In this document: positions 25,266 through 35,593 of the stretch, one piece after another
Position numbering within the stretch: position 1 is the stretch's first letter
Layout: the number at the start of each line of letters is the position of its first letter
Assembly (NCBI GenBank): GCA_022497155.1
Contig: MU385731.1
Coordinates: forward strand, 186,001 to 250,000
Origin: Whalleya microplaca
Taxonomy: Eukaryota; Ascomycota; Sordariomycetes; Xylariales; Xylariaceae
Direction: 5' to 3'
Length of the DNA: 64,000 bases
The notes under the pieces: generated by a model
Database searches by the model: none
What the model saw: the letters and a program-made list of their open reading frames with translations, nothing else
Told to the model about the DNA's origin: nothing
Translations under genes and position numbers: made by a program

Positions 25266-26155
25266 GGTGTCGGCAGTTGGCTAATTTGACGGACAAACAC
25301 CTGCTATTGGTACGACTTTGTGTGATACGGTGTGAGACATTTCTGGATGAGTGCGCATCGTTCCTTCAAGGTATACGGCATCTACAGTACCATTGAAAGG
25401 AGGAGTTTGGACGGAGCAGACACCATACCGACTACCCAGATAGGTGGCTACACAGCAAGCTGCTTTAATACTCCTTTGATTCTTTTAGCAGTGAGGGACC
25501 CAGGATCGTGGAAGCCATGTAATCTTGTCAGATAATACAGAGCCACGTGAAATAGCTTAGAAACCTCTTGAAGTCATTATGGGATATTTTTAGCAAGCAT
25601 TACCGCTCTCTGGACAACCACGGCGAATGCATTGAATCAAGTCAAGTCAGGTAATAACATCAATTTGACTGGACTTGACTTGACATGACTATATTTACAA
25701 CTTGACTTAAAGCCTATCATGGAAAGGTAAAGGAAGAAAATCACGAGTCAACTTAAATCAAGTAACAGTTTGACGTGTTACATATGTTAGGTAACTAGGA
25801 TATTTCTCAGTCTCAAGTACCGTATATCCAATCTTATAACCACAAAGTACACCCTGGAATATGATAGCAAACAAAAGAGGAGACAAATACATTGCCGCAT
25901 AGCAACTAAGGCACTTCGCGACAGAATGCGAAGTACATAATAAGAAAACGAATTATTGTAGCCTTACATTTTAGGACCTACCTTCAAAATGGGGTATTTT
26001 CTTACTTACTAGACTTGTATACCCTAACAGTAGCTGCGCAGGTAGATACTGGCAAGTGTCCAATCAGCAGACAGGGCAGGGTTACCTATCATATTACGAA
26101 GATTACAATACATAAGCGGATATACATAACACTACATACAAATGAGGATCCTATA
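25266..26155. other. Intergenic, TCAAGT-rich, no gene seen
   Basis: A/T-rich spacer downstream of the MFS gene. Apart from the TCAAGT/ACTTGA repeat cluster noted separately, I see nothing functional. Confidence 0.55.
25637..25683. repeat. Short inverted repeat of TCAAGT units
   Basis: TCAAGTCAAGTC at 25637-25648 is mirrored by GACTTGACTTGA at 25672-25683, a 12-bp perfect inverted repeat with a 23-bp spacer. More imperfect copies of ACTTGA/TCAAGT follow to about 25775. It could be a hairpin-forming low-complexity tract or a decayed repeat end. Confidence 0.7.
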
Positions 26156-26247
26156 CTTGCTATGGCTATTACGCCTCCTCACGCCCAGAGGGCGTTGCGC
26201 TTTAACTAGTAAAAAACCAATGTAATATAAAAATTCCGATATACATC
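26156..26247 (+). repeat. MITE left terminal inverted repeat
   Basis: 92-bp arm, inverted copy of 26392-26483. The two visible differences are in the inner third of the arm. Confidence 0.9.
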
Positions 26248-26391
26248 CGATGCCATATTAAATCGCAGTAGATTAATGTAGATTCGTTAAGCGTATATCT
26301 TATTATTTTACATATGTGACAGTGCGTAGCAAGGGTACTTGGACTGATATAATAAATTATACTGAGAGTGAAGTCACTTTTATACTCCACT

Positions 26392-26483
26392 GATATATAT
26401 CGGAATTTTTATATTACATGGGTTTTTTACTAGTTAAAGCGCAACGCCCTCTGGGCGTGAGGAGGCGTAATAGCCATAGCAAG
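26392..26483 (-). repeat. MITE right terminal inverted repeat
   Basis: 92-bp arm, inverted copy of 26156-26247. It is followed directly by the TA duplication. Confidence 0.9.
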
Positions 26484-27339
26484 TAACCATGAGCTAACGT
26501 ATTGGCTCACTAAGCATCAGGCGATTCAAGCCCACGAAAATCTTACCGTACATGTACCTCTAGTATCAATATGTAACACCCAGGTATAAGTCGTTACAAG
26601 TATATCAGTTAGGGCCATTTGTTGAGTCTTTTATACATAGAGATTATTTAAAGAATAAACGTTAAGTTGGTTTTTTGTGCAACAACTGGGTTGTTTTACT
26701 ACTACGTACATTCATCTTGTGATGATGCCTTTTCATGCTCCCATGAGTGGCAATCAAGTCTAGAGGTAAGCCTTCATAATAACTTATATACCTAGCTATA
26801 AACACACAGAACGGCATCATAGAACTGCATCCAATTGTATGAGAGTTATACCTTAAAGTCCCTATAGTGACGGGCCTTCTCTCTTGTACCTCGACATAGC
26901 GAAAGTGAACATTATATCCAACGTGATGTGATATAATTCGACCCATATAATGTCTCTTCATAAAGGATAAACTGCTTAGGGATAAAAAAAAATAGAGCGC
27001 GATGGTTTGAGGCTGCCAGGTTGTTTACAAAAGTACCAACATTGTGCCTGTCAAAGCCTTTCTTGATTACCTGTAACTTTTCAAAGCACCAGAGCGACAA
27101 CTACGTAACATCGTTTCAAGCGGTGAGCCGTACACGGTTAGTAGACCTACACCAGCCTAGAGACCTCCGATTCGTTCTTGGGGTAACCAGCTACTGAATG
27201 AATTCTTCATTTGAGAAAACTAAAAATAAGTGTGCGCTCCATCCCGCAAAGTATAAAGGTCCAACTTGCAGGGGATACAGAAAAAAAATCCAATTCTCAA
27301 GTCTATTCTATAGCAATAACATATCGCAGATTCTAAAAA
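26484..27339. other. Intergenic, A/T-rich, no gene seen
   Basis: This is the upstream region of the phosphotransferase gene. Overlapping minus-strand open frames at 26662-26961 and 26912-27100 have no family motif and look like chance frames. The promoter should lie in the A-rich 27200-27339 stretch. Confidence 0.55.
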
Positions 27340-28485
27340 ATGGTAGGAACAAGAACGGCGAATATCCCGGTTAACGCGTCGGTGACCACCTTGACAGGAG
27401 CTTGCCCAAATCAACCTCTAGAACCTACCACCTCACCCCATCTACCCACAGTTCCAGAGGAAGTCACATCCGCGTGGCTTGCTGGAGTATTGGGGCTAAA
27501 GATAAAGTCGATCAAACTGAATAAAGTCCTGCCCGGGACAGCCAGCAAGCTCTACGTTATTGTCGAATACGAAGGCGATGCGGACAACAAGACGGCACAT
27601 AGGCCAACCCATCTCTGTGTCAAGGGCGGCTTTGACCCAGCGTTTATTCAACAGATGCCCTGGATCGTCATGGTTTATCAACGCGAGGTTGACTTTTTCA
27701 ACCACGTGGCCCCATCCCTCAATCACATGCAACTTCCCAGATCGTGGTGGGCTGGCCAAAATTCCAAGCAAGGCATAGTCGTCATGGACGACCTCTCTGC
27801 CCAAGGGTGCGAATTTGGGAATCCCATTGAAGTATGGCCCGTCTCACGGGTCCTGGCTGGCATCGAACAGCTTGCCGCCCTACACGCCAAGACGTGGGGT
27901 GCTAAGCCCGCGGACTACCCTTGGCTCACGCAGGACTACGACCAGGCCATCCTCACTTTAATGCAGACGTTCGACGCTGTCGTCCACAGCCCCGGTCGAC
28001 CAGTAGTTCAAGGCTACCTGAAGGATCAAGAGCGAGTCACGGCAGCCCTGAAGAAGCATTACGCTTCAAGAAACCCCAAGTTCCAATGTCTGTTGCATGG
28101 TGATGCCCATGCTGGCAACACATACCTTGATAAGGGCGCACCTCGATTCCTTGACTGGCAGATGATCCATATTGGATCAGCCTTTCACGATGTGGCTTAC
28201 TTTATTGGCGGTGCTTTGAGCACCGAGGATAGAAGGGCTCACGAATGGGAAATTGTCGACCACTACCTCGCCACCCTAGAAAGGCTGGGCACTCCGGCTT
28301 TTTCGAGTAAGCAGGACGATGTTTCATGTGAATATCGTAAGTCGTTCTTGGCTGGTATAGGTTGGATCATGTGTCCGTATGAGATGCAGCCCAAGGAGTG
28401 TGTGCACGCTATGGCTATACGATATGCCGCAGCTCTGGACGATCACAAGACAATTGATCTTGTTGAATCGCTGCCTAACATTTGA
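27340..28485 (+). CDS. APH/choline-kinase-like small-molecule phosphotransferase
   Basis: Single-exon 381-residue protein with the protein-kinase-like fold of the APH (PF01636) and ecdysteroid-kinase-like families, which phosphorylate hydroxyl groups on small molecules. Visible landmarks are a probable ATP-binding Lys95 in LCVKGG, a hinge-like IVVMDDLSAQG (146-156), the catalytic Brenner-type loop LLHGDAHAGNTYL (251-263, Asp255, His257, Asn260), the Mg-binding Asp272 in LDWQ, and a helical SAFHDVAYFIGG that follows in this family. There is no signal peptide or membrane segment, so it is probably cytosolic. The substrate is unknown. It follows the MFS gene in the same orientation after 2 kb that includes the MITE, so membership in a PKS cluster is speculative. 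Confidence 0.88.
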   Translation: MVGTRTANIPVNASVTTLTGACPNQPLEPTTSPHLPTVPEEVTSAWLAGVLGLKIKSIKLNKVLPGTASKLYVIVEYEGDADNKTAHRPTHLCVKGGFDPAFIQQMPWIVMVYQREVDFFNHVAPSLNHMQLPRSWWAGQNSKQGIVVMDDLSAQGCEFGNPIEVWPVSRVLAGIEQLAALHAKTWGAKPADYPWLTQDYDQAILTLMQTFDAVVHSPGRPVVQGYLKDQERVTAALKKHYASRNPKFQCLLHGDAHAGNTYLDKGAPRFLDWQMIHIGSAFHDVAYFIGGALSTEDRRAHEWEIVDHYLATLERLGTPAFSSKQDDVSCEYRKSFLAGIGWIMCPYEMQPKECVHAMAIRYAAALDDHKTIDLVESLPNI

Positions 28486-29617
28486 TGAGGTACATATATC
28501 TACAGGACAAGAAATACGCCTTCATCAAGACTCGATCCGTCTTCACAAAGTGGGACATGGTATCCTGAAGGAACCAATCAACATTGCATCATACACAGCA
28601 TTGGCTTGAAATATGATTACCTAGGTAGTCACGAAGACTACTAGAGCACCCACTGAAATGTGACTTAGAACCAGAACTTAGAACTATGCCCAATGTCCAA
28701 TACACTTAATTCATTGCCTACAAGATAAAATTGATGAAAACTCTCTTATAACCCAACCAGCTATTATAGTCTTAAAATACCTCTATCTTGCAATAAGCTA
28801 TTGATTTCATCCTGTCTCGGTTTTCTCCTGCTGAACCTAGTTTTCGACATCTAGGACAAATTTATTCCGAGGACCCTGAGTGAATGGTTTAAACGCTGGC
28901 TAGGGTGCGCTTCCCAGGCCTACAATCTCCCGATGTTTTATAGATAGGGTGGGCTTGCGACAGCGAAGGCGCTTATCAAATTATTCAAGCGGTCCTACTT
29001 ATTGGATTGAGGGCCAAGGACTGGCACAGTACAAGACATATAGTAATATTGTGTATATATAATAGGCCATTTGCCACTCTAGGATAGCTGAACCTCAAGT
29101 TAATCAAATCTTGTTAACACTGCAATTCAACACTACTCTGCGAGGCTTCCAAATAGCCCATGAAATTGAGAGTTAACCCGTAGAGGTGTGATAACCTTTC
29201 TCTTAAAGTGCCAAAGAGAAGAGATACTGTTCGTCAAAGAAGCTCTTGTGCGTCTTTAAAGCACCTGGATTTGAGACTAACCCATGAGATAGCATGACTT
29301 CGTTGTATAGGAGTAGCACCATCATTGCCACAGATGTCGTGCACACCGGGAACTGAGGTTCAATTCGAGCCCTTCACATTTCAAGATAGTCCTGACACTA
29401 GGTATCACTACAGTACTGTTTCAATATGTTCCCCAGTCTAAGTATCACAACCGACCAGGGCCTGTTTGTTTTAGAATTTATTGATTTTGTATTCTGTATC
29501 TTATTAGCTTCCTAAATTGTGGCTGGAGGGTCCTGGAAACCTCGAAGGTGACAACCAGCCCCCCAAGACACGTGAACGAACTAGCACATATCTCTACAAC
29601 CCAATTTTCTCTATGAT
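28486..29617. other. Convergent intergenic region, no gene seen
   Basis: This is the 3' region shared by the convergent phosphotransferase and lectin genes. It is A/T-rich and full of stops in all frames I read. No repeats or RNA genes were recognised. Confidence 0.55.
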
Positions 29618-30467
29618 CTACCTCGGGTCGAAGTACCACTTAGAATTGTCACCATTCTCAATAGGCCAAGAAAGGATGTCCGCTCCCGATTGGGTCGAGC
29701 TACCCTTGACGTTGAGTTGGCCACGACTGCCCACCTTGCTGTTGATACTATAGCTTAATTAGTTCACCCACATCCACGTTTCCGTATCCAATGCCTAAAA
29801 TTCATGCTAGACTCACGTGTATACATCATAACCGTTAGTGGGAGTCGACTTAATGGTCCAGTGGCATGATGGGTCGTTGGGAGAGATCTGGGGAGTAGAA
29901 GTAACAGCGTTATCGGCTGTAATATGTAATTAGTTGAAGTATCAAGTAGTAGATAAAGAGTAACCACTGACCCGTGGCAGTAAGGAAGTATCCAGTACGA
30001 ATGTTAATAATCAGATACTCAGCATTACTCTCAGAACCGGCGACATGGGCTAATTGCCACTGCAACATCCGAGTCAGTGTTTTTTCTTTCTTTCTTTTCT
30101 GGGCCGCTTAGTAAATAATTGGGGGTTCTGAGGAATATGTTCCGGGGACTGAGCCCCTGAAATTTTATAATAGGGGATTTTGCTCTCCAAATAGGACGGA
30201 AAGGGCAATTAATCACACTGGATGCTACTTACCACAGCATTAGTCGACGGAGGTTTGGAACGGTCACCTCGGGGGCTAAAATTCCGCAAAAGAACATCAA
30301 CATCAAGATTCCCTTGTAGGTATACGGGATGCCAATACGGCTCAACGGCAAACTCACTAGGTCTTGACCGTCGCGCCAGCCGCCATACCACCGCCCCAAG
30401 AGTTGGCACTCAAGGTTGGTGCTTGGTAAGGCACTATTTCATAGACACCGGGGCCTGAAAATCCCAT
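29618..30467 (-). CDS. Small ricin-B-type beta-trefoil lectin-like protein (five exons)
   Basis: Probable cytosolic carbohydrate-binding protein of the RicinB_lectin type, a single-domain beta-trefoil with no enzymatic chain. Exons are 30358-30467, 30233-30275, 29972-30059, 29817-29916 and 29618-29747. Introns are 82, 173, 55 and 69 bp. Every junction keeps frame, giving 156 residues. There is no signal peptide. Landmarks are an N-terminal GPGVYEIVPYQAPTL (5-19), WQLAHVAGS (52-60) with AEYLIINIRTGYFLTAT after it, DPSCHWTIKSTPTNGYDVYT (about 93-112), and a C-terminal GQLNVKGSSTQSGADI then SKWYFDPR. The repeated three-lobe pattern of hydrophobic strands with Trp near each lobe end supports the fold. 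In fungi such lectins are often linked to storage or to defence against grazers. The ligand is not readable. Exon 2 (43 bp) is the least certain boundary. Confidence 0.85.
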
Positions 30468-32385
30468 CTTGTAAATGCAGAATGGGAAGGAGGAAAAGTA
30501 TGACAAGCTGGGTAACGTAATCTATCTCGCTGTTTTGGATGCGAGAGTTAGTCTGATACTTTCAGCAGGACACATAGTAGTTCTTATATCTCTGAGTTTT
30601 AATTTGTGCTACTGGAGCATCGGGACCTGCGTTTGTGGCAGTCTGTATCAATTCAACCCATTCACCGCATCTCGAGCAGAAAAAGACCTAACTATGCACA
30701 TGCCCAGTTCTGAATGCTTTCTCTGATCAATGGCTGGCTGAGGTGACATATCGAAAGATGAAGATTGTATAGAGTTCTGCACTAGTAATGTAGGAGTTAC
30801 ATGATGTCTTACGGCCGGCTGAAACACTAACGCATGTGTATTGAGCTATCATATCTTCCTTCACTGGTGATTATACGAAATTAAGATCATAGCATTCAGA
30901 ACAGGGTCACATTCCGTCAATTTAATTGGCCTGTGGCTGATATATTGTCTTGGCCAAGACGGCATTTGCAACGATCTTAAGTCTATAATCGCCTTGCAGG
31001 GATATGACAAGCTATAAGTCATACCCAAAGTCACCATTTCTTTATGGTCATGGCAAATATTGAGATCATCATTTCTACTTCTGGTCATTGATGCATCCTG
31101 CTTCAAGCACATATTTTACTTGAGACTCAAGGTAGGATTTTCAGGGCTGCCCATTACGCCATTTGTCGAAAATGATGGCATTTTGCTGCGATCCCTCCAG
31201 CGTATAACAGCTGATGCTGTGGGCCCAAACAATTGACCATGAATCTCAAATTACATTGGCTATTAGTTCTCAGGGAAACCAAGTAGCTGATCGTATGGTA
31301 TAAAGTCAATATGAAAGATAGGACCTCATTAGCAATATCTCTATGATTCCCAGCTTAGAGTGATCAAAGCACGAAAAATACACCTACTAGTCTCCTAAGA
31401 TACTATAGCCTGGGAAACTTGTAGCGCGAGCCTTTCATGTAGGAATAAACATGTAGCTCAATGGGGCGGGCGGCTTTTTTGAGCCAAGGCAGGTTTCCAT
31501 CGAATACTATACGTCATAGCTTGGACAGTTATATGAGCATGCCCGAGATATTACAAGAAAGTTTCGTGAGGCCTTCGATCAGGGCTAGCCGCAGTTCCTT
31601 TACCTACCTCGCAATTTCCTAGAATTGCACCAAGCGTTTCAGTCAATTTGCGATCTATGTGATAGCGGAAGCTAAGATACTATGATTTCTGAGGTTTGAT
31701 GGTTGGTGTTGCCAACGATGTCAATGCTTGGCGGTTTGACTTGTCAGAGATGAAAAGACAATATAGATAGACGAGAATCTAGCTGAACAAGGCGCAGAGA
31801 ATAAGCGAGCCCTGACTCCGGCCTTGTAAGCTCAAAACCCCTGTGAAAAGTTGATTGAGAGATACCCAGCTTGCGAGAACTGTATTGGCATTGACATCAA
31901 GACATGATTGGAATGCGCAGCTGAGATATGCGTTCTTATAAGGGGAACCCATTCAGAAACGTGCAGTCATAACTTGAACAGTGCAGTGTAACCAAAGTGC
32001 TATGATATTAAAGTCTTTGCGATGCTCAAAGGTGGGACGAACTGGCGAGACAGGGGTAAACCGTTCGGTCGGGAATAGCCAACCCCCTTCACCGTATACA
32101 CTACGTACAGACTCAATCATTCCTTAGGTAGCGTTTAACGGTTAGGTACTTAGCTGCTTAGCCTCATTTATGCACGCACATCAATGCCGTCGATTTTCAT
32201 CGTTGCATGTACATAGGCAATTGTCAGGATTCAAGTGTGCTTGGACGAAGTATGCAACAGTGGTCTTAGATATTTACAGGGCAGTCAGGACCTAACCAAC
32301 GACCTCAGTACCATTTGAAGTTGATTGATTCGATTTGTGTCAATTAATTCCGCGCTTCCAAGGAAGACAACCTATCGTAATCAAA
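30468..32385. other. Divergent intergenic region, no gene seen
   Basis: This lies between the divergent lectin and SRPBCC genes, so both promoters are inside. Open frames 30475-30726 and 30861-31112 carry no motif. I see no repeats. Confidence 0.55.
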
Positions 32386-33000
32386 ATGACGAGTACCATC
32401 CCCAGCAATCAAGAAGCCACATGGACATCCCCTCTTTCAACGCCTAGCTACGGCGACGGCGGTTCAGCGACCATCATCTGCTCCACCAGCATTGCCGCCT
32501 CGCCGTCGACATGTTTGGGGATAATGCTGGACGCCACGACATATGCATCGTGGAACAAGTGGATTCCAAAGGTGCTTGTGAACACCCCAAACCACTCTTC
32601 GCCTTCGCTGCCTGCCGCGCTCGCACATCTCGCCGCCTCCAAGCCCGAGCAGATGCTCTTCCTCGGCACCGAGTTCACTTTCGAGGTGCTCATAAACTCC
32701 AAAGTGCAACGTTCGGACCTAGTTGTCACGGTGCTAGACGATTGTGAGCGCGACGGCCGCAAAGGCCTGCGCGTCTGCTGGAAGACCCGCGGCGATCCGT
32801 GGTATCTACGGGCGGAGCGCACACAGGAGGTCTTGGAGGGAATCGATGGCGGGACTGACTACTTCTGCTATGAGACATTCTATGGTCCGGTGGCCTGGGT
32901 GGTAAAAACGTTTATCGGCTCAGAGTTGACGAAAGGTTTCAAGTTGTGGATGGAGGGTTTGAAGGAGGCAGCCGAAGAGAAGGCGAAGGAGATTACTTGA
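32386..33000 (+). CDS. SRPBCC (START/Bet v1-like) superfamily protein
   Basis: Single-exon protein of 204 residues with the layout of SRPBCC/polyketide-cyclase-dehydrase-like proteins, which form a helix-grip fold around a hydrophobic ligand pocket. Visible pattern: an early strand with TIICSTSIAAS, a helix with CLGIMLDATTYASWNKWIPKV (about 45-65, the typical 'variation in W' segment), paired strands LFLGTEFTFEVLI and LVVTVLDDC, a YFCYETFYGPVAW strand, and a long C-terminal amphipathic helix (about 178-202) ending EEKAKEIT. The start at 32386 was preferred over an in-frame ATG 51 bp upstream because the conserved part begins later. The biochemical role is unknown. SRPBCC members can be polyketide cyclases, but 13 kb from the PKS this is only a possibility. 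Confidence 0.8.
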   Translation: MTSTIPSNQEATWTSPLSTPSYGDGGSATIICSTSIAASPSTCLGIMLDATTYASWNKWIPKVLVNTPNHSSPSLPAALAHLAASKPEQMLFLGTEFTFEVLINSKVQRSDLVVTVLDDCERDGRKGLRVCWKTRGDPWYLRAERTQEVLEGIDGGTDYFCYETFYGPVAWVVKTFIGSELTKGFKLWMEGLKEAAEEKAKEIT

Positions 33001-33425
33001 GCTTGTACATACACACACATGCATGGCAGACCTCCCTTCACCTTGAGATTATAATTATAATAATGATGTGTACTGACTACCTGGATAAGCGCGTTGTGAA
33101 GAAGCAAGCAGGCAAGTCCATACATGTATAAGCGATGATGAGATCATGGGAGGGACTGTCGGTTCCGGTAATACATCTTTAGACAACACAGTCCCGTTGG
33201 TGCGAACTGGGGGATTGCGCTGCGGGGAAGCTCTCTAACCTAAAGGTTCGTCTAAAGACTAACGTCATTTTCCCTTGACTGTAATGATTAGATAGATCCA
33301 TGTTAGGTTGTCATCGTTCCAATTTCACGTGTCTAGAAATAATATCAACGGAATTTCCATACATGTATACTCTCCGTAACCTTGTCTCATTTCGACTTAT
33401 TCGTGGATTTTCACACCTCGGCAAT
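33001..33425. other. Intergenic, no gene seen
   Basis: Spacer between two tandem genes. It contains the 3' region of the SRPBCC gene and the promoter of the RraA gene. Nothing else was recognised. Confidence 0.55.
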
Positions 33426-34472
33426 ATGGCAGCTCCTCAAGATCCGATCGTCAGGGTGCTGCAGGAATACACGACGTAGGTTCCAAAAGATCCCCATCCG
33501 CATAGATATAAGTACAACTCATTTTTAGAGCCCAGATGCGACGTCTCGGACGCTCTATGCAAGCTGAAGTACCGCAATGGCGGTTTCCTAGTAAGTAGCA
33601 TCCTGAACCGTATCTGACCTACCTGTTCCGTCCTATATATTGCGAGAGTAAACCTCTCCTTGATGAAATTGCTCTCGAAAGCCGAGGTCTTCCAGTCATT
33701 CGCTAGATTGTCTGCCAAGAGAATATACTGACTGTGGAAAATGTAGTCCGGGTTGACAATGTGGTCGCCCCAGCGCCAGGATGGGTCAACCAAGATAGTG
33801 GGACCGGCGTACACCGTTAAGTACGTGCCGCTTGACGACCCGTCGCCGAAGCATCCAACACACTATGTATGTCCGCTAGGGAATGTTCGACTATTAGACT
33901 TATGTCTATCTATAACTTCATTTCTGTAGTATTACTGACTATGACATACAAAGATCGATTCAGTGCCCGAAGGTGCCGTGGTTTTTGTCTCCTGCCCGGC
34001 GAAGACGCCAAATGCCGTGTACGGCGGCCTGATGTCGACTCGTGCACAAGTCTCCGGCGCAGTCGGATCTGTAATTGATGGGCGATTTCGCGACCTGCAA
34101 GAGCAGCGCGAATTGCAATATCCGGTATTCGTCCCCCATTGTCCCGGCTGATTATCACGGCCAAGCAAATAAACCTTCTAAACAAAATAACAATAGATCT
34201 TCGCCCGCGATGTCGGCACAGCACCCCCTGCTGAGCTGCTCAAAGTGGCCGCAGTCAACGTTCCCGTTAAGCTACAGACGGATGAGCAGGATATGGAGAT
34301 TCGTCCGGGTGACTACCTCATTGCCGATCTTAATGGAGTAGTGGTGTTACCTGTTGAGCTTGCGGAGCAGGCGCTCCCCCTGATGAAGAAACAAGTCGAA
34401 GCTGACGATAAGATGGCGATCGAGATCAAGAAGGGGATGACATTTAGTGAGGCCAGCAAAAAGTTTAGGTAG
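33426..34472 (+). CDS. RraA-like / HMG (4-hydroxy-4-methyl-2-oxoglutarate) aldolase family protein
   Basis: Fungal member of the RraA family, whose relatives are divalent-metal class II aldolases and oxaloacetate decarboxylases. Exons are 33426-33475, 33536-33590, 33747-33866, 33954-34124 and 34197-34472, giving 223 residues. Signatures: YTTCDVSDAL (residues 15-24) produced by the first splice, TMWSPQRQDGSTKIVGPAYT (about 39-58), DSVPEGAVVFV, GGLMSTRAQVSG (99-110), and the family active-site stretch VIDGRFRDLQE (115-125) with Arg121 and Asp122. It then has PGDYLIADLNGVVVLP and a C-terminal helix ending TFSEASKKFR. Intron 2 is 156 bp, longer than the others, but no in-frame coding continuation is seen inside it. 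A 125-codon minus-strand frame over 33437-33814 is a shadow. Confidence 0.9.
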
Positions 34473-35593
34473 GGCTGAGGATATATGAGCATTGATATTT
34501 ATGACACTTGTTGTTGTAGACTCGACATGAGGATACAGGTACTCAGTTGCTCCGAGTGTTGGCTATGTCCCCATGAAATCATACACGGTTTCGTCGTCCT
34601 TATGTGTTGTTTTACCAGGCATCTGTCCTCATTAAATCCCAATTATCCAGCTCAACCCGCATGAATACACCCGTTCTACTCTTCGCCCTAAAGACATTTC
34701 CCCTTTTCCCTGCTCACTTATATGAGATTATTTCGCCCGTATGACAACGCTATGCTTAAAATACGCAAACAAAGATGCCTGATAGCCCGCCAATGATGTC
34801 GAATACCTTGTCATTGGCTTTGATGCATGATTAAATTAGGTCTCGAGACAGTTGATGCCTTCATCTAACCTGTATCTCTAGAGGCCTCCTGAGTGTGAAG
34901 ATTAAGAGGAATCCCTTCCAAGATGTCTTGAAAGGGGCAAAAAGAAGTCTAGAGTACGTACTGTGCCTCATATTGGTCATCATCGCAGGAACGCTGCTGC
35001 ACTACTGAGTACCAAATCACTTGGGCCATGACTGCCTAGGCCATGCTAGGTTGAACATAAGGCAAGCGTCTCCAAGTATTTAAAAGGTGTAACCCAAACC
35101 ACATGTGTCGACGATCGGGATAATAGAATGAGATACGCACCACAAAGCTACCTAGGTATCATTACTACAATAAAGTAACAGCACCTAGCACATGGGAGAG
35201 TACCAACAAGGTAAGTATCATTAGAGTTATTTATATACAAGTCTAATATATATATACACATTTATGCGCTTTATTTGTGTAGCTGCAAGTCGATGTCTCT
35301 AGCAACACGAAACTTTAGGGGGTGAAAGCACACAAAACTCCGGTCCTATTGCCTTTCTTAAAAAAAACGTCCATTGCTCCCGTGGTATCATGCAGTTGCT
35401 GCCAATTCAACAATAAAGAAAAATAAGCATCGGCCCCCTAGCAAGACGAGACGAGGAATTTAGGCCCAACAAGTCGGTTCGTCCACCGCCAGGGGGCAGT
35501 GCCTATGCTCATGCTCAAGAGTTCAGGGTCGCGCCATTGCTTCAACCTATTTCTAATGCACTTCTAAACTCTCAAAATCAATACCGCTCGGTT
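34473..35593. other. Convergent intergenic region, no gene seen
   Basis: 3' regions of RraA and the histidine kinase. Some TA-rich tracts (about 35230-35265) are present. No repeat, RNA gene or coding sequence was recognised. Confidence 0.55.

Larger units (their letters stand above)
26156..26483. mobile_element. 328-bp MITE with 92-bp terminal inverted repeats and TA target duplication
   Basis: The two ends are inverted copies, 26156-26247 and 26392-26483, matching at about 90 of 92 positions. The outer ends read CTTGCTATGGCTATTACGCC and its complement. The element is flanked on both sides by TA (26154-26155 and 26484-26485), the target duplication of Tc1/mariner-type elements. The 144-bp core has no coding frame, so this is a non-autonomous miniature element that needs a transposase from elsewhere. 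A smaller palindrome, ACGCCC-AGA-GGGCGT, lies inside each arm. The near-identical arms and intact duplication suggest a fairly recent insertion with no visible RIP. Confidence 0.9.

Noticed and set aside
29281..29400. Possible tRNA T-loop (GAGGTTCAATTCGAGCCC)
   Set aside because: No matching acceptor, D or anticodon arms around it. It lies in the intergenic spacer.
33437..33814. 125-codon minus-strand open frame over the RraA gene
   Set aside because: It overlaps exons 1-3 of a well-supported RraA protein and encodes no known motif. Best explained as chance antisense openness.
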